DNA of 64,000 bases, from assembly GCA_003439945.1 (NCBI GenBank), contig QVRM01002770.1, forward strand, positions 132,501-196,500, read 5' to 3'. The translations under genes were made by a program, and so were the position numbers. This document shows positions 12,651 through 25,258 of this stretch, one piece after another (positions within the stretch are counted from its first letter, which is position 1; the number at the start of each line of letters is the position of its first letter). The stretch comes from Dermanyssus gallinae. Lineage: Eukaryota > Arthropoda > Arachnida > Mesostigmata > Dermanyssidae. The notes beneath the pieces were generated by a model. It was not told where the DNA came from and searched no databases. It worked only from the letters and a program-made list of their open reading frames with translations.

Positions 12651-13157
12651 ATAAAGGATGTCCGGGATTTTTTGAAGAGCGATATCGCGTATTGCAGAGC
12701 TCGTTGAAGCAAATCGTTTTTCAATAAAACATGGTCTTAAAAAAATCTTGTTTTGTAGTGAGAATGAAACTGCTAAAATCTGCGACACTTTGTCTAAATG
12801 TGTTAGCTTTGAGCGCCCTGAATGATCGTAGGATCGTGCCTTTGAGGTATTGGACGTGCAAGCTAACATTATTACTTCAGTTGTTGCGAATTCTCTATTC
12901 AATGAACATGTCGCATCTTGTAGCTGGTGTCCTATATCTTTTCGAGAAAGCAGAAATTTCTTAACAACAGGACGGTATGCTTAATTACTGTATAGGATGA
13001 CTGGTTGTCTTGTAATCGCACATTTGTGTTCCTATATTGGGCAACGACATTAGTGTCGCAGGATTTACTAATTTCACTCTCACTCTGAAACAAAACTTCT
13101 CAGAGACTATGTTCCATTTGAAAAAAAGATTTGCTTTAACGAGCTCTACAATAGAAA
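12651..13157. mobile_element. Foldback element, copy 1, eroded
   Basis: The left arm begins near GGATGTCCGGGATTTTTTGA and shares AGAGCTCGTT-AAGCAAAT and TGAGAGTGAAA blocks with the left arm of copy 2. The right part (about 12900-13155) matches copy 2's right arm, including ACTGGTTGTCT, ACTTCTCAGAGAC and AACGAGCTCTACAAT. Most of the inner arms are deleted. The outer right end is cut where the Tc1-like element begins. No coding capacity. Confidence 0.75.
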
Positions 13158-14487
13158 TTCGGATTACTTTGAAACACGAGATCTCCACATTTGACGCAGC
13201 TACACCGCGAAAAAATGATACAGCCACCAGCAAGATATCTTAACGAGTGAATTGAGCGGAATAACGTTTGGGCTCATTTCACGGCTCAACGTAAACAAAT
13301 GCAGACTTTCTAATAGAAGTTTTTCTGTGCTGAAACGATGGGCCTGGCCCGGCGCCTCACGGGTAACGAAAAGCCCCAAATCAAGGCTTAAAGGGACGTC
13401 GGCCACTAATCGCGACAGTTCTTGTCGACGGGGGCGTTGTCCCCTAACAGTGAACAACTTCGTTAATTTAGGCAAAAACTACGCCGTAAAATAGATTTCC
13501 GGGCGTCTGAGTGCCATTTTGGAACGAAGCAAGCGTGCAATTTTAAATGAAGCGTACAACTTTGCGCTCTCGGCAAGGACAATTGCGACGACAGGCGGTG
13601 TGCAAACAAACGTGCGAAATGTGCAAAACCTCCTCAGAAATACAACTTGGCTAGAAAAACACAAGAGAAAGCACGACTGATAGCTGAGTATCAGAAAGCT
13701 CGTCTCGACTTCGCCCATGATACCATGTCATGAACCACTAAGTTGCACCGCGTGCTTCTTTTGGATGTAAAAAGTTCCAAATTTGATAAACCGGATAGAT
13801 TTAACTATTATTTCCACGATGTGCGCAAGGAAGAACGAATTTGTCAAAACGGCACTCAGGTGGCGGTTCGGTGGTGATCTGGGCCGCTATCGGGTATCAT
13901 ACAAAGTTGTCAATTATGTTTTAGACGGTCGTGTTAATTCAACGCATTATAGGGATCTAATAGGAGAGCAATCAGCGCATTTCGAGCTGATGGGAGGGCC
14001 CAACTTCGTATTTTAACGCTATAACCCTTCCGATTCACACCGCCGGGCTGATCGGAAGGTGGTTCGAACAACGTCACATTGAGGTCCTACGCTGGCCTGC
14101 AGTCTCACTTGATCCTAATATCATCCAGAATGTGTACGGCTGGCTCGCCCGAAAGGTTTACGCCGACAAAAAGAAAACAATTTTCGAACAAATTAAGCTA
14201 AAAGAAGCATTTGTGAAGGTTTGGGGCGAGCTCTCGCAGGACTTCACTCGAAACTTGTTCAACACTATACCAAACCGCATTTTGAGGTTATCCGACTTAA
14301 CGGGAAGTTCACTAAATATTAAGCATAGTTGCTGGGTGCACTCTCTGTGGCTGCGTTTAACGAGCCCAAACGTCGCTATTCCGCTCAATTCGCTCGCTAA
14401 GACATGCATCTTACTTGTGGGTGTATAATTTTTGCGCGGTGTAGCTGTGCCAAAATGTGGAGATCTTGTGTTCCAAAGTAATCCGGA
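13158..14487 (+). mobile_element. Tc1-like DNA transposon, inactive
   Basis: About 1.33 kb bounded by long terminal inverted repeats: roughly 13158-13293 matches the reverse complement of roughly 14350-14487. Shared blocks include GGATTACTTTG, AGATCTCCACATTT, AGCTACACCGCG and GAATTGAGCGGAATA. Between them lies a broken Tc1-family transposase. It inserted into or next to foldback copy 1 and removed that element's right terminus. I could not fix a clean TA target duplication. Confidence 0.85.
13330..14315 (+). pseudogene. Tc1-family transposase pseudogene
   Basis: Fragments in several frames keep the Tc1 order. A helix-turn-helix-like region at about 13490-13640 includes SARTIATTGG and VRNVQNLLR. 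A KARLDFAHD block follows near 13695. HFELMGGPNFVF at about 13978-14014 precedes the second catalytic region. Then come IGRWFEQRHIEVLRWPA (about 14052-14102) and QNVYGWLARKVY (about 14128-14163). In active Tc1 relatives the last block reads NxIENxWG; here the catalytic glutamate position is Gln. Frameshifts and in-frame stops divide it. Transposases of this family cut and paste DNA at TA; this copy cannot. Confidence 0.85.
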
Positions 14488-15374
14488 ACCCCAAATGTCG
14501 ATGGAAGCCTCCGCAGTTACTATCTGAGTGTGTACCACTGTAGTCTTTACACGACTGGTTATAATAAATGTGTGTAATATGGCAAAAATGGGTGGCTGCA
14601 TCCTTTTTTCGCGGTTTGTATATATATATATATTATATATATACGATAATATTTCTAAGGCTGTCAGTTCCTTAATCGCAGATCCTCGGCAACTTTTCGG
14701 CAACGGTGTCTTTTTCAGTTTGATACGACGCGATGCATCCGACGCGATCACGCATTGCGTCGTCTGAATACCAGTATTCGCTTTTAACCGGTCTCCTGTC
14801 AATTGAACACCAACAACGGCAGCAGCAGTAGCAACAGCAATAACCACGACGTCAACGACAGACCACCCGGTCGACTAATGCGTTGCTCCACTCGGAAGAC
14901 AGCACAGCTTGAGCCCGTTCAACTTTCCGTTCATTTAATAACGAACGACGCGTGATGGATGAAGTCAGCTGACAGAACATTGAGACGCGCCAGCTCCCCG
15001 TTCCGTACCACAACACGTGAATGCAATACATCATGAAAACACTTTCTCGCTCAAGTAAGAGCGCCCAATCATCATCATCATTGTCTTCATGAGCCAAGTC
15101 TACATCAAAATCATCGCATTAGCACAGCGATCATATACTTCCCCGTGGTGTGTACGACTATAATCGGAATTGGGGGAATGCGATTTTCGTTGGTGGCGAT
15201 ACGGTGTCATGTAGCACGATTGTATTACTATCTTTGACTTTTGTGCAAGTAAAGTTGATCTGGGCATATGACGTTGTAAGTTTGGTCAAATATATTTTGA
15301 AACAGTATATATATATATATATATATATATACTTTAAATGTTTATCTTCACGAACTGGTATACACGCACGTATA
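14488..15374. other. No gene seen
   Basis: Unique sequence with (TA) tracts at about 14621-14643 and 15306-15332. The minus-strand 229-codon frame spanning 14158-14847 lies mostly over the transposon's terminal repeat and is not a gene. Confidence 0.6.
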
Positions 15375-16439
15375 TACAGGGTGTTGCAGGAATATTTGAA
15401 GCGCGATATACAGAATTGTAGAGCTCGTTAAAGCAAATATTTTTTCCAATGGAACATGGTCTCTGAGAAGTCTTGTTTCGGAGTGAGAGTGAAATTTCTA
15501 CAATTTGTGACACTGCTGTTTTTGCCCGACAGAGGAGCACAAAATGTGCTGTTGCGAGACAACCAGTCTTCCTAGACAGAAACTAAGCACATCATCGTGT
15601 TCGTGATAAAATTCTGCTCCATCTGAAGAATATGCAAGGCCGGTCAAAAGACGCGACATGGTCGCTTAGAAAAGAATTTGGCAAAAATAAAGTTCTTTAT
15701 TAGCGTTCATGCCAAATACTTTAGAATCATAACCCTACAACCACTCACAGCGCTCAAAATGGACATATTCAGCCAATGCGCAATTTATGGCGATCATTTT
15801 GGTACCAAACATATGTCCATGCGAGCTGTGGTTGCGGAGTAATTACGGCATGTCCAGATTAAGTGCATGTAAAATGACTGTGTGGCGACGTTCACTACCG
15901 CCGACGTGTCGCGCGACAGCCGCAGCGCGTCATTTTTCATGCACTTAACCTGGACATGCCCTCCGAAAAATCGTAATTACTTCGCAACCACAGCTCGCAT
16001 TGACATATGTTTGGTACCAAAATGATCGTCATGAAATGCGCATGTTCTGAATATGTTAGCTTTGAACACGTGGGTGGTCGTAGGGTTATGATTCTAAAGT
16101 ATTTGGCGTAAAAGTTAATAAAGAACTTCATTTTTGACGAATTCTCTTTTAAACGACCGTGTCACATCGTCTGGCCGGCCTTCGCCCTTCGGAAGAAGCA
16201 GAATTTTCTCACGAACACGACAGCGTGTTTAGTTTCTGTATAGGAAAACTGGTTGTCTCGCAACAGCACACTTTATGCTCCTATGTCGGGCAAAAACACT
16301 AGTGCCACAAATTGTAGTAATTTCGCTCTCACTCCAAAACAAGACTTCTCAGAGACCATGTTCCATTGGAAAAAATATTTGCTTTAACGAGCTCTACAAT
16401 TCTGTATATCGCGCTTCAAATATTCCTGCAACATCCTGT

Positions 16440-16440
<1 letters not shown>
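15375..16440. mobile_element. Foldback element, copy 2: 1066-bp near-palindrome
   Basis: The left arm 15375-15878 and right arm 15929-16440 are reverse complements over about 500 bp with scattered mismatches, around a roughly 50-base loop (15879-15928). The ends read TACAGGGTGTTGCAGG and, on the opposite strand, TACAGGATGTTGCAGG, and TA-rich DNA lies on both sides. There is no open frame of note. The structure fits a non-autonomous foldback or long-TIR MITE; a related, eroded copy lies at 12651-13157. Related DNA-transposon ends are likely, but I cannot name the family. Confidence 0.88.

Positions 16441-16441
<1 letters not shown>

Positions 16442-16509
<68 letters not shown>
16442..16509. 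repeat. (TA)n microsatellite
   Basis: A TA tract of about 34 units, directly adjoining the right terminus of foldback copy 2. Confidence 0.97.
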
Positions 16510-16517
<8 letters not shown>

Positions 16518-16701
16518 TGTTCTTGACTGGCGTTCATAAAAACTTTACCAAGTACAACAAGCGCCAGTCGCTCGATTCGCTCGTACAAAAGGATGTGACA
16601 GAAAAGCACCAATGTAGCATCAGTAGTGGAAATATAAATCATAAGAATTTTGCACATTTAATTACGTATCTCTCAGCAATATTCGAATTCGCGCATTAAT
16701 T

Positions 16702-16703
<2 letters not shown>
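16510..16703. other. Short unique spacer between two (TA)n tracts
   Basis: Unique sequence with no recognised feature, bounded on both sides by long TA tracts. Confidence 0.5.

Positions 16704-16771
<68 letters not shown>
16704..16771. repeat. (TA)n microsatellite
   Basis: A second TA tract of about 34 units, 195 bases from the previous one. Confidence 0.97.
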
Positions 16772-16775
<4 letters not shown>

Positions 16776-17827
16776 TCTTCACAGGGATGCCTCAGCATCG
16801 CGTCACGATCAATCTTACGCAGATATTTCTCTGCTCCCGCAGCTGGAACATAAAGACTGCTAGCTTGGTCCTTAGCTATACGCAGAGACTTCAATTCAGT
16901 TCAATTCAGACGTGGTTTATTTACGGAACTGCATACATTCACATGCTTAAGTTAAGGGACTGTCATGGAGTACTAATAATAATAATAATCATACGCTTCT
17001 GCTACGTGCGAACAGGTGGTAGCAAGCATTAAGGGGACTGTAAAGCGACAAATTCTTTTGTCTAAAAGACTCTGTTTGTAAACTCTGATGCTACTGGTAT
17101 AAACTTGTTGGGTTTGGTTCGGCGATACATTTTTATTTGTAGGTGAAGTCTTTACTTAAAGTCGTTTTCACCGATTGAGAGGCCGCAAATCACGCAGCAG
17201 TTTAGCACGAATGTCGAACTAAATCATCGCACATCTAACTATAATATATTTTGTGAAAGTGAAGGAAGTTGCTCGTTGAAGTGGCACAATGATGCCAGTT
17301 AATGATCAATGCTTCCGATAAATAAGTAAAGCGACATGTTGATCAAGACAAGAGGTTTTCAGAGAAGGCATTACCACAGAAGAGATATTCCGGGCCAATT
17401 AAAAAGCACGTCGATGATGATTTTTGACAAACAATTGAACATCAACCAGAAAACGTCAATGAAGAAGTGAAAAGCCGGGAATGTCCACTGATAGTACGCA
17501 CGGCTATCAGTGACGTCCGACCAACGAAGCAGATTAATTCACTCATAAAAGCGTGTACTGACGAACGAAATGAGCGATTATACAATAATGGTTTTTAAAG
17601 TGTTGGACATCGAACTGTCTATCCGAGTCTTATCACCGAAGCAGGTGGCAACAGTTAGAACGCTGAGAGCAAGGTGGGCACTGATGGGTACCGTATAGCA
17701 GATACGCCAATTTTATGGGTTAAAGGAACGAACTAATTATTTGCCTTCTTAAAGGGGGACGTGGCGAGTCTCTTAAATGGCGAAAAAAGCGCGGCATACT
17801 ATGTATATATAAAAAAAATAGGAAGGA

Positions 17828-17829
<2 letters not shown>
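16772..17829. other. No gene seen
   Basis: AT-rich unique sequence. No domain, splice pattern or repeat-family match was recognised on either strand, although its texture resembles old transposon sequence. Confidence 0.45.

Positions 17830-17877
<48 letters not shown>
17830..17877. repeat. (ATT)n microsatellite
   Basis: About 16 ATT units. This is the same motif class used as the insertion context of the retrotransposons near 42-63 kb, but no element adjoins it here. Confidence 0.97.
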
Positions 17878-20385
17878 TCATTAGCTCCCTAATTACAACT
17901 GGTGTTTGATTGTATGCTTGGTAACATTTGATGGTAGTTACCTTTCTTCGGTTTTTTGTCGGCTTGCCCAGCGACAATTAGGATCTTTCTATCTGTCTGT
18001 CGTTGTCACTCATCATATATTTCCCTCTCTCACTCTCTGTCTCTCTGCTCGGCGTGTGCTAAGCCGGTAGGGAACGCCGCGTCAATGATTCCCCTTACGA
18101 TAGCGTTGCGTTCGAACGACCGAAGCATTCCTGTGCGTATTTTGCTCTGTTTGCTTTGATACCGATGAGTGTTGTTGTTATACTTACTACCAGTAGTAGT
18201 AGTAGTAGTTGGAAGAGTTTGCTGCTGGTCTCCTACAGTTGCACGAGCAGATGCCAGAGCAGCGGCAGCAGCAGCAGCAGCAGGAGTCAAACTAAACTAG
18301 GTAAATGAGGCCAGTAATACATTTGGTCTGTTTGGGCAGCGGCGTATGTGTGTTTATCTCTGTGTGCGGGTTTGTGTGTTCATGGAGTGTGTGTATTTCT
18401 GTGGGGTAGCGGGAAGACTATTAAAGAATCGAAGCGTTTTCGTTCGTTGAGTGGTGGCTACCAACGCTCTGCTGCCCTTGTTGCTGATGTTGCTGCTGCT
18501 GCCGCTGCCGCTGCTATGCCATTAACAGGACGGGCGCGGGCAATTTAAAAGCGGACAGCTAGGGCCGTAGCAACAGCTGCATCAGAATCAGCAGCAGCAA
18601 CAGCAACAATAACAACAACAGCAGCAGCAGCAGCAGCGGAAACGACTCCCGCATCAAACACAACGACAGCGACGACGACGACAACATTTGTATCGGGCTG
18701 TCTGTAGCAGATAGTAGAGGAAGCATCTGCCGTAGTGTAGGGAGGAGGGGGGGTTGTCACTGTATACCGCCGCACCAAAACGAGGAACCAAACTAAAGTA
18801 GGCTTTTTCATTTCCTTCTGCTAGCTTCTCCCCCGCCTTCAGCCCAGTTTCCGGACAGTCCCGGTTCGGTTCGGCCCAGCCAAGCCCGGCCGAGGCAAGC
18901 CAAACCCCCACATTCAGCTCAGTTCCGCTCTGCACCTCTAATCGTACTCACTTCATCCATCCAGCCACCCACCTAACTATGGATCTATCTATCTATCTAC
19001 CTAAGGAGCCATTCATTCATCAATCAGTCAGCCAATCACCTCCGTGCCACAGCATATTGTTCTCTCCTCTCATAGTCAGACGCCCGCCCCACAGGCGTTA
19101 AACGATCGATGGACGAATGATGATGATGATGATAGGTGATGATACTTCATCTGGCACTTTGGCATGGTGGCAGAAGCAGATCGGCTCGGCGAGCAAACGA
19201 GTATCTACCGCTACTACTGGGGTGCTCGCTACCCCCAACGATCTATTCCTACGATTGCTAGTATTCGTTCGGCGGCCAGTGCTGCTTCTACTAGACGCTT
19301 CCCCACCCCCGCCAAGAGACGCAATAAAGGCAGGCAGACAGGCAGCAGGAAGGAAGCAAAGAAAGAAGGAGGCAAACAAGGCGACGAGGGAAAATCGTCG
19401 TCGATGGTGCTATAGTCATAATCATTGAAATGGCCGTTTTCGTCGCTTAGCCTAGTTAGCAACAAGTAGCTTGGCAAAGGCGGGAATTACAGCAGCAGCA
19501 GCAACAACAACAAAAACACCAACACCACTAACAGCAACACCACTAACAGCAACAACAACAACAACAACAGGCAGCAAGTCAGCCGCCGCTTCAACCAGAG
19601 CTTCTAGTCGAGCAGAGACCAATTGATGGTCAAACACGACGAATGCGTCGGTAAGCAATACACGGCACGTGGAATAGGCCACGAGACAATCGGCAGAAGA
19701 GAAAAGCTGATCAGAGCAGCAGATAGAGCTTCTTCTAGAAGAGTAAAGTTCATTTGATCGTAGCAGACCGTCGTTGGGCGGCCATTCACCGACCGACCAC
19801 CCCACGGACCGCCCCCGTTGACATCTTTGTCGATGTTGTCGTCGTCGTCGTCGTCGTGGTTTGTGCGGTCCGTGCGATATTGTGTGGTCCTACAAACGTT
19901 GTAACTATGGCTGTTGTTGTTGTTGTTGTTGTTGTTGCTGCGTTGCCCTCATCATAGTCATTGTTGTTGTTGTTGCTGTTGTTGTTACAAGCGATCATAA
20001 GGCATGGCCGTTGTTGCTGATGTGGTTGCTATTGTTGCTGCTGCTGCTGTTGTGGTTGTTGTGGTCATTACCGTTGCCGTTGTTCGCTAGAACGCCTGTC
20101 TTCTTCTTATTTGCTCTGTTTGATGCTGTTATGCGTTGCGTCTACTTTAGCTGCAGCAGCAGCAACAGCAGTTACTAATAGCTCAATTCGCCAGCTGAAC
20201 TGATCGCTGCTCGCCTAGGCCCTTGGCAAAACAGGATCGCCGCATGTCGTCTACATGACAGCGGTGCCAGAAAGAACCGCAATAGCAAGAACTATGCTAC
20301 CACAGCAACACCAACCGCGACAGCTACAAGTGTCCCGCATCACGTTTTAACGACCACATCAACTTCTATGAAATGTTGTAATTAT
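17878..20385. repeat. Triplet-rich, GC-richer block, no gene
   Basis: GCA/GCT, CAA/GTT and GTC runs, for example at 18238-18285, 18590-18640, 19490-19570, 19825-19860 and 19910-19990. The open frames are poly-Ala, poly-Val, poly-Thr or poly-Asn shadows. No exon is supported. Confidence 0.7.
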
Positions 20386-20852
20386 ATATATATATATGCA
20401 TGTGTGTTTGAGAGAAGGAATAAAGGAAAGACAAAACAAAAACGACAACTACAATGGAAAATAATGTCTACGGAGCGGCGCAGAAGTTATGAAGTTTCTA
20501 TTTAATTCACCACGATGGCCACTAATAGGGCATCGGGTTAGGGCCAAACATTGGTATGCTTGGTAAACCACTGTTTGGCACCATTGTTCGAAGCTAAACC
20601 GCGGTGGTCAGGATTGCTTGCTGGCATAGACAGGAGGACACACACGTCTTCACAAGTGCCACGGTAGACATTGCTCCTGTCCTTCAGGTATTCCATTCCA
20701 ACGCCGTTGTTTTTATCTGGCTTGTGTTTCACGGGAAAAACGTCTCATCACTGTGGCGCTGCGGCGTTTGTCGAACCATGTCAATGTGAATGACGAGATG
20801 TACATCTTTGCTTCTTATTGACAGCTAACTTGCATTGTATGCAAATCGACGC

Positions 20853-20888
<36 letters not shown>

Positions 20889-21199
20889 GCGCATGACATT
20901 CTTCCGCAAGGCCAAACCTTTAGCAACTGGAAGATATCCCTTAGTGTTGCAACTCCAAACTTCGTTTTGCAAAGTAATCGAATGCGATAACTATGAGCTA
21001 CTTAACAGACACTGTACACTAATCGAATGACAGAGCAAACTCAGAGAGAGGAAGACGATCGGGAGCGCGGGACACTGGTAGAGAGAGAAAGGGAGGGAGA
21101 GAGAGAGAAACATGGGGACCCTATTCTTCCCGTTATCGATTGTCGCCGTTAAGCATTTCTAACTCCCGGTTGCGTGAGCAGTAGTAACAGAGAAAAAAG
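20386..21199. other. No gene seen; (TA)n at 20856-20885
   Basis: Unique sequence plus a short TA tract and a GA-rich patch at about 21040-21112. The frames have no recognisable domain. Confidence 0.55.
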
Positions 21200-21367
21200 C
21201 TGTAACAACAACAACAACAACAACAACAATAGCAGCAGTAACAGTAATGACAGCTATGGCAGCAGTGCCAGCAACCCAAAGAGGATTGCGGCAGCCACTA
21301 GTAAGGCACGACGCCCAGTTTCGGCGAACAGAACGGAAACCACCAACGATGGACAGACAGATCAACG

Positions 21368-21410
<43 letters not shown>

Positions 21411-22598
21411 AACAAACAATCAGGCTTTTCTGATGGGAAAAATGCAACAACAAAGGTCGTGCATTTTTTCGTGTTCTTCGGTCGTCGTCGTTGTTGTCGT
21501 GGTCGACTTTCCGATTTTTCTCCCTCCGCGATTGAACGATTAGAGCTACTCGGACCGCCCACGGTCGACCGTGATCCGCTAGCCGGATTACCCAAATCCT
21601 GAATTGACGGAGGAATCAACTGCGACTTCTACTACTACTACTACTACTATTACTACGAAGACGACGACGACGACTACTGACCTGCATTGATGAAAGTCGA
21701 CCGATAATCAATAGAATCGGTAGCATTACGTCACCAGCCCGGATAAAAGAAAAGCATCGTCGGGGGATCTAAACGTCACCTGCCGGATAGGGAAAAGTAA
21801 GGGATGAGCCACTTGCCCGGGCCGTGGCAAGTGGTTTTTGTGCTTACTGCTCAATTCAAGGGCGCTTGTACATGCATGCGGATAGAGTTTCCTGATCATC
21901 AGGGAGGAATAGGCGTATATCGATCGGCGAACGGGCGAATCAACTCAGCTATCGAGTCGATCGATTTGTAGCAAGCTTATGCGGTTGTTGTTGTTGTTGC
22001 TGTTGTTACAGTAGTTGTTTTTGTAGCTAATGCAGCTAGCTGTTGTCAAGGTAGCTCTTGTTGCTGTCGTATTGTCTATCAGTCGTATTGTCGTAACAAA
22101 TCCTATTGTCTTTTCTCCCCTCTTCCGCTTCTCTTTTTCCCCCCTTTCTTTTCTGCTATGCGAGACTGTCGATACGTTGCCAGTACCGTTCGTTACTGCG
22201 TCGATCACCGCTGATTCGATGTGTTGTGTACCTTCATAAATCTTGTGCGATTACTGCCTTAGCTCTAGTTCTGATTCTGCGGCGTACAATGCTACGTACG
22301 TTATGTTTATGCTGTTGTTGTTGTTTTTGTCATTGGCGTCATCGTCATCGTTTATTTGCATGATCTTCCGCTAAAACTAGCATCCCTGATTGACCCTGAT
22401 TCGCTGCCTGTAGCTCTCGCTCTGCTCTCAGACCTATTCTTTATCAAACTGTAAAATTGTGTGAGGCATCTGCGCGTGCCTTCCCGCCGACAGCACAGCA
22501 CACAACGGTCAACCCAGATGCATTTGGCTGTTAATGTTTTTGATCGTTGCCGCTAACGCAAAATTTACTGTCTCAACCTGTCGCTCCATTCTCACCCC

Positions 22599-22676
<78 letters not shown>

Positions 22677-23457
22677 GCCCCTTTGTTCTGCGCAGTATTC
22701 CTGTAATCACTGTCATTCTGAACTCTTTGTCTCTTCCCACAGCCCGTCTAAACCACAAGCATGCTGTTGCTGCACTGGTTTTATTGCCGTCGCCATTACA
22801 TTGTGTTCATCAGCCTACTCATTGAAATTAGGCACCCTGGCGTTGGCTGGACTAACAGTGAGTAGGTGACTAGTATAAACAAGCTCATCATGCTCAACAT
22901 ACATGGTTATCATTTCCATCGGCATAATCAACCACTAATCATCACTGCTATTAACACAATCAATCATTAACCATCATTATTATGATTATCATCAACATCA
23001 CTAACAATCTTGGTGATTATTATCATCACTATCAACACTATCAATCACTACCCATTATTATTATTATTATTATTATCATTGTCAATATCATCGATCACTA
23101 CTCATTATTACCGTCCTGATCAAGGCCATCATCACCATCAACACCATCACTCATTACCCATCATAATCATGGTCATTATGACCCTCAGCGTCATCAATTA
23201 CTTATCGTCATGATTCTGGTCATTATCACCCTCAACGTCATCAATCATTATCCATCACGGTCACGGTTCTCATCAACCAGCAATCACCAACGATCGTAAG
23301 CATCATGGTTGTTGTCATATTATTTTTTCCTCCCTGCCCGGCCCAGGTCTTATTCCCTTGTCTTGTCCCAAAATTTGTCCTGCCGCTCTTGTCCCATACC
23401 GATCTATTACCCTTCTCCACCGTTTTCCTGTCATCTCGACCGTTTTTACCCCCCCCC

Positions 23458-23514
<57 letters not shown>

Positions 23515-23521
23515 AATATAA

Positions 23522-23570
<49 letters not shown>

Positions 23571-24227
23571 CTAGTCATGATCGGTATGCTGCTCTGTGCT
23601 CTCGAGGCGTCACCCATGAATTACCATCACCACCAGCACTACCCCAACCGCCGCCAGAAGCCACGATGACCTCCAAAACAAGAGCAGCATTAAGGGGGCT
23701 ACAGGAAAGACGGCCTGGGCGGTGACGATGACGATGCCAGGCTCCCATGGCCGTGGTGTCAATGACCGTGACGGCCGTTAGTAGCATCTCTTTCCGTTCG
23801 GGCGTTTGTTTGCCAGTCCGCCCCCGCTTCGGCCACGCAGTCGCAGAGCTGTGTGTGAGCTCTTCGGGCGAACGAGAAGACTCGACAGCATGAACGAGCA
23901 TAGCGGTCATAACGGTAACCAAGTTAACGGGTGAGACAAGTCAACTAGTGACATCGCCGCCATCATCAGAATCATCAGAATCATCATCGTCATCATAATC
24001 ACCACTACCCCATCACAATCACCACTACCCCATCACTATTATCATCATCATCATTATCATCAGCATCCGTGTAATCAAGCACCGTTCAAGAAAGGGGTGA
24101 TAGAGCAGTGCCAGCAAAAGTGACATTTTATTCAGTGTATGATGATGCATGCGTAACAAACAATAACAAGCCAACAAAATCCATACGAGCAGCGAGCACG
24201 AACGCGAGCGAGCGAACAAGCAGTCTC
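21200..24227. repeat. Simple-sequence block: CAA, ATC/ATT, CT and TA repeats
   Basis: (CAA)n lies at 21205-21230 and 21366-21411, (CT)n at 22603-22631 followed by (TA)n at 22633-22671, ATC/ATT-rich sequence at 22960-23280 and compound (TA)n/TAAA at 23473-23567. All frames longer than 80 codons overlap these tracts. No gene is supported. Confidence 0.75.
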
Positions 24228-24242
24228 ATTGCGACCACTGCC

Positions 24243-24541
24243 AGAATGAAACGCTTTTAAAAAAGGTTGTCGTTAATTCTAGTCCATCCTCCGTCCCTGT
24301 GTGGCATATCTTCAACGCATCGAGGGTCGGACATGATGAGATTTGTAATGAGTTTCCCCAACAGTCCTTGTGATAGAAGCATAGCCGCTGACTCTCAGCG
24401 GCATCAGCGGTGTATCAATCTAATCTAAATAAGCATCGCGCAAAGAAAATTCAATCTACATCGGGGATCGAACCGGCGACATACCGGTAGATGGCAATCA
24501 TGGCTAGCGCACTAGTTCCGCACTAAACGACGCCACTATAA
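24243..24541 (-). mobile_element. SINE-2 (tRNA-derived SINE), full-length, with target-site duplication
   Basis: Read on minus, the head contains a perfect B box GGTTCGATCCC (about 24468-24478) preceded by an A-box-like segment near 24500-24530. The body contains CCGCTGAGAGTCAGCGG and CACAAGGACTGTTGGGGAAA and is shared with the fragment at 31735-31912. The element is bounded by a perfect 15-bp direct repeat ATTGCGACCACTGCC (24228-24242 and 24542-24556). Non-coding; RNA polymerase III transcription is inferred from the boxes. Confidence 0.85.
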
Positions 24542-24556
24542 ATTGCGACCACTGCC

Positions 24557-25219
24557 CTTTCATCACTTAATCAATCCGAGATGATGGGCCGAACCGTCAG
24601 GGGAACAGACAGGTCAGTGCGTCCGTTAGTTCGCGGGAAAATTCGATCTTTGTTCGACAATGGCCTGTTCCATCGATGGCCGATCGGAGAACGAGGACAT
24701 CAATCGCCATTTCGGTCGTCGGTAAACGGCAGCCGCATCGGGTCCTGACAACAACAACAACGACAACAACGGCAACAACATCAACAACAACCACCCCTCC
24801 ATCCACAATAACAATCTTAGCCATACCAGTATAACAACGACGGGCAGTTGAAAGGCTAAGTAAATATGATGCCAGATACTCTAAGTCGTCCGTGCGTCCG
24901 TCCATCAAACATTGAGTTGTGTCAGTGTTAGCGAAAATCAGGAGCATGTCTGTGAATTTGTCGTAACAGACAGGTAAGTACAGACCGAGCCGTCGCTCCA
25001 GAACCAGACTGCGAACAAGAGATGAATATGACCAGAGCCCGAGCTACCACTTTTTAGCTAGAGCGGGTGATACTTCTCGCTGCCGAGTAGTGCAGCGACC
25101 CGAAGTCTAATTGTGGTGTTGTTTCTTTTGCTGGTGTTGCTGTGTTTGGAGTATTGCTATTTTAGGTTCATTTGTCTGTGAACATGTAGCGTGTTTTCAC
25201 TATAAAAAAATTAAATGTG

Positions 25220-25258
<39 letters not shown>

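Noticed and set aside
12246..12707. 153-codon plus frame
   Set aside because: It runs through the 12538-12650 hairpin, a TA tract and into the foldback arm; there is no conserved motif.
14158..14847. 229-codon minus frame
   Set aside because: Antisense to the Tc1-like transposase and its terminal repeat, then CAA triplets; a shadow frame.
20538..20789. Overlapping 61- and 64-codon frames in a less repetitive stretch, as a small gene
   Set aside because: No motif, no start-context or splice support, and frames of this size are expected by chance.
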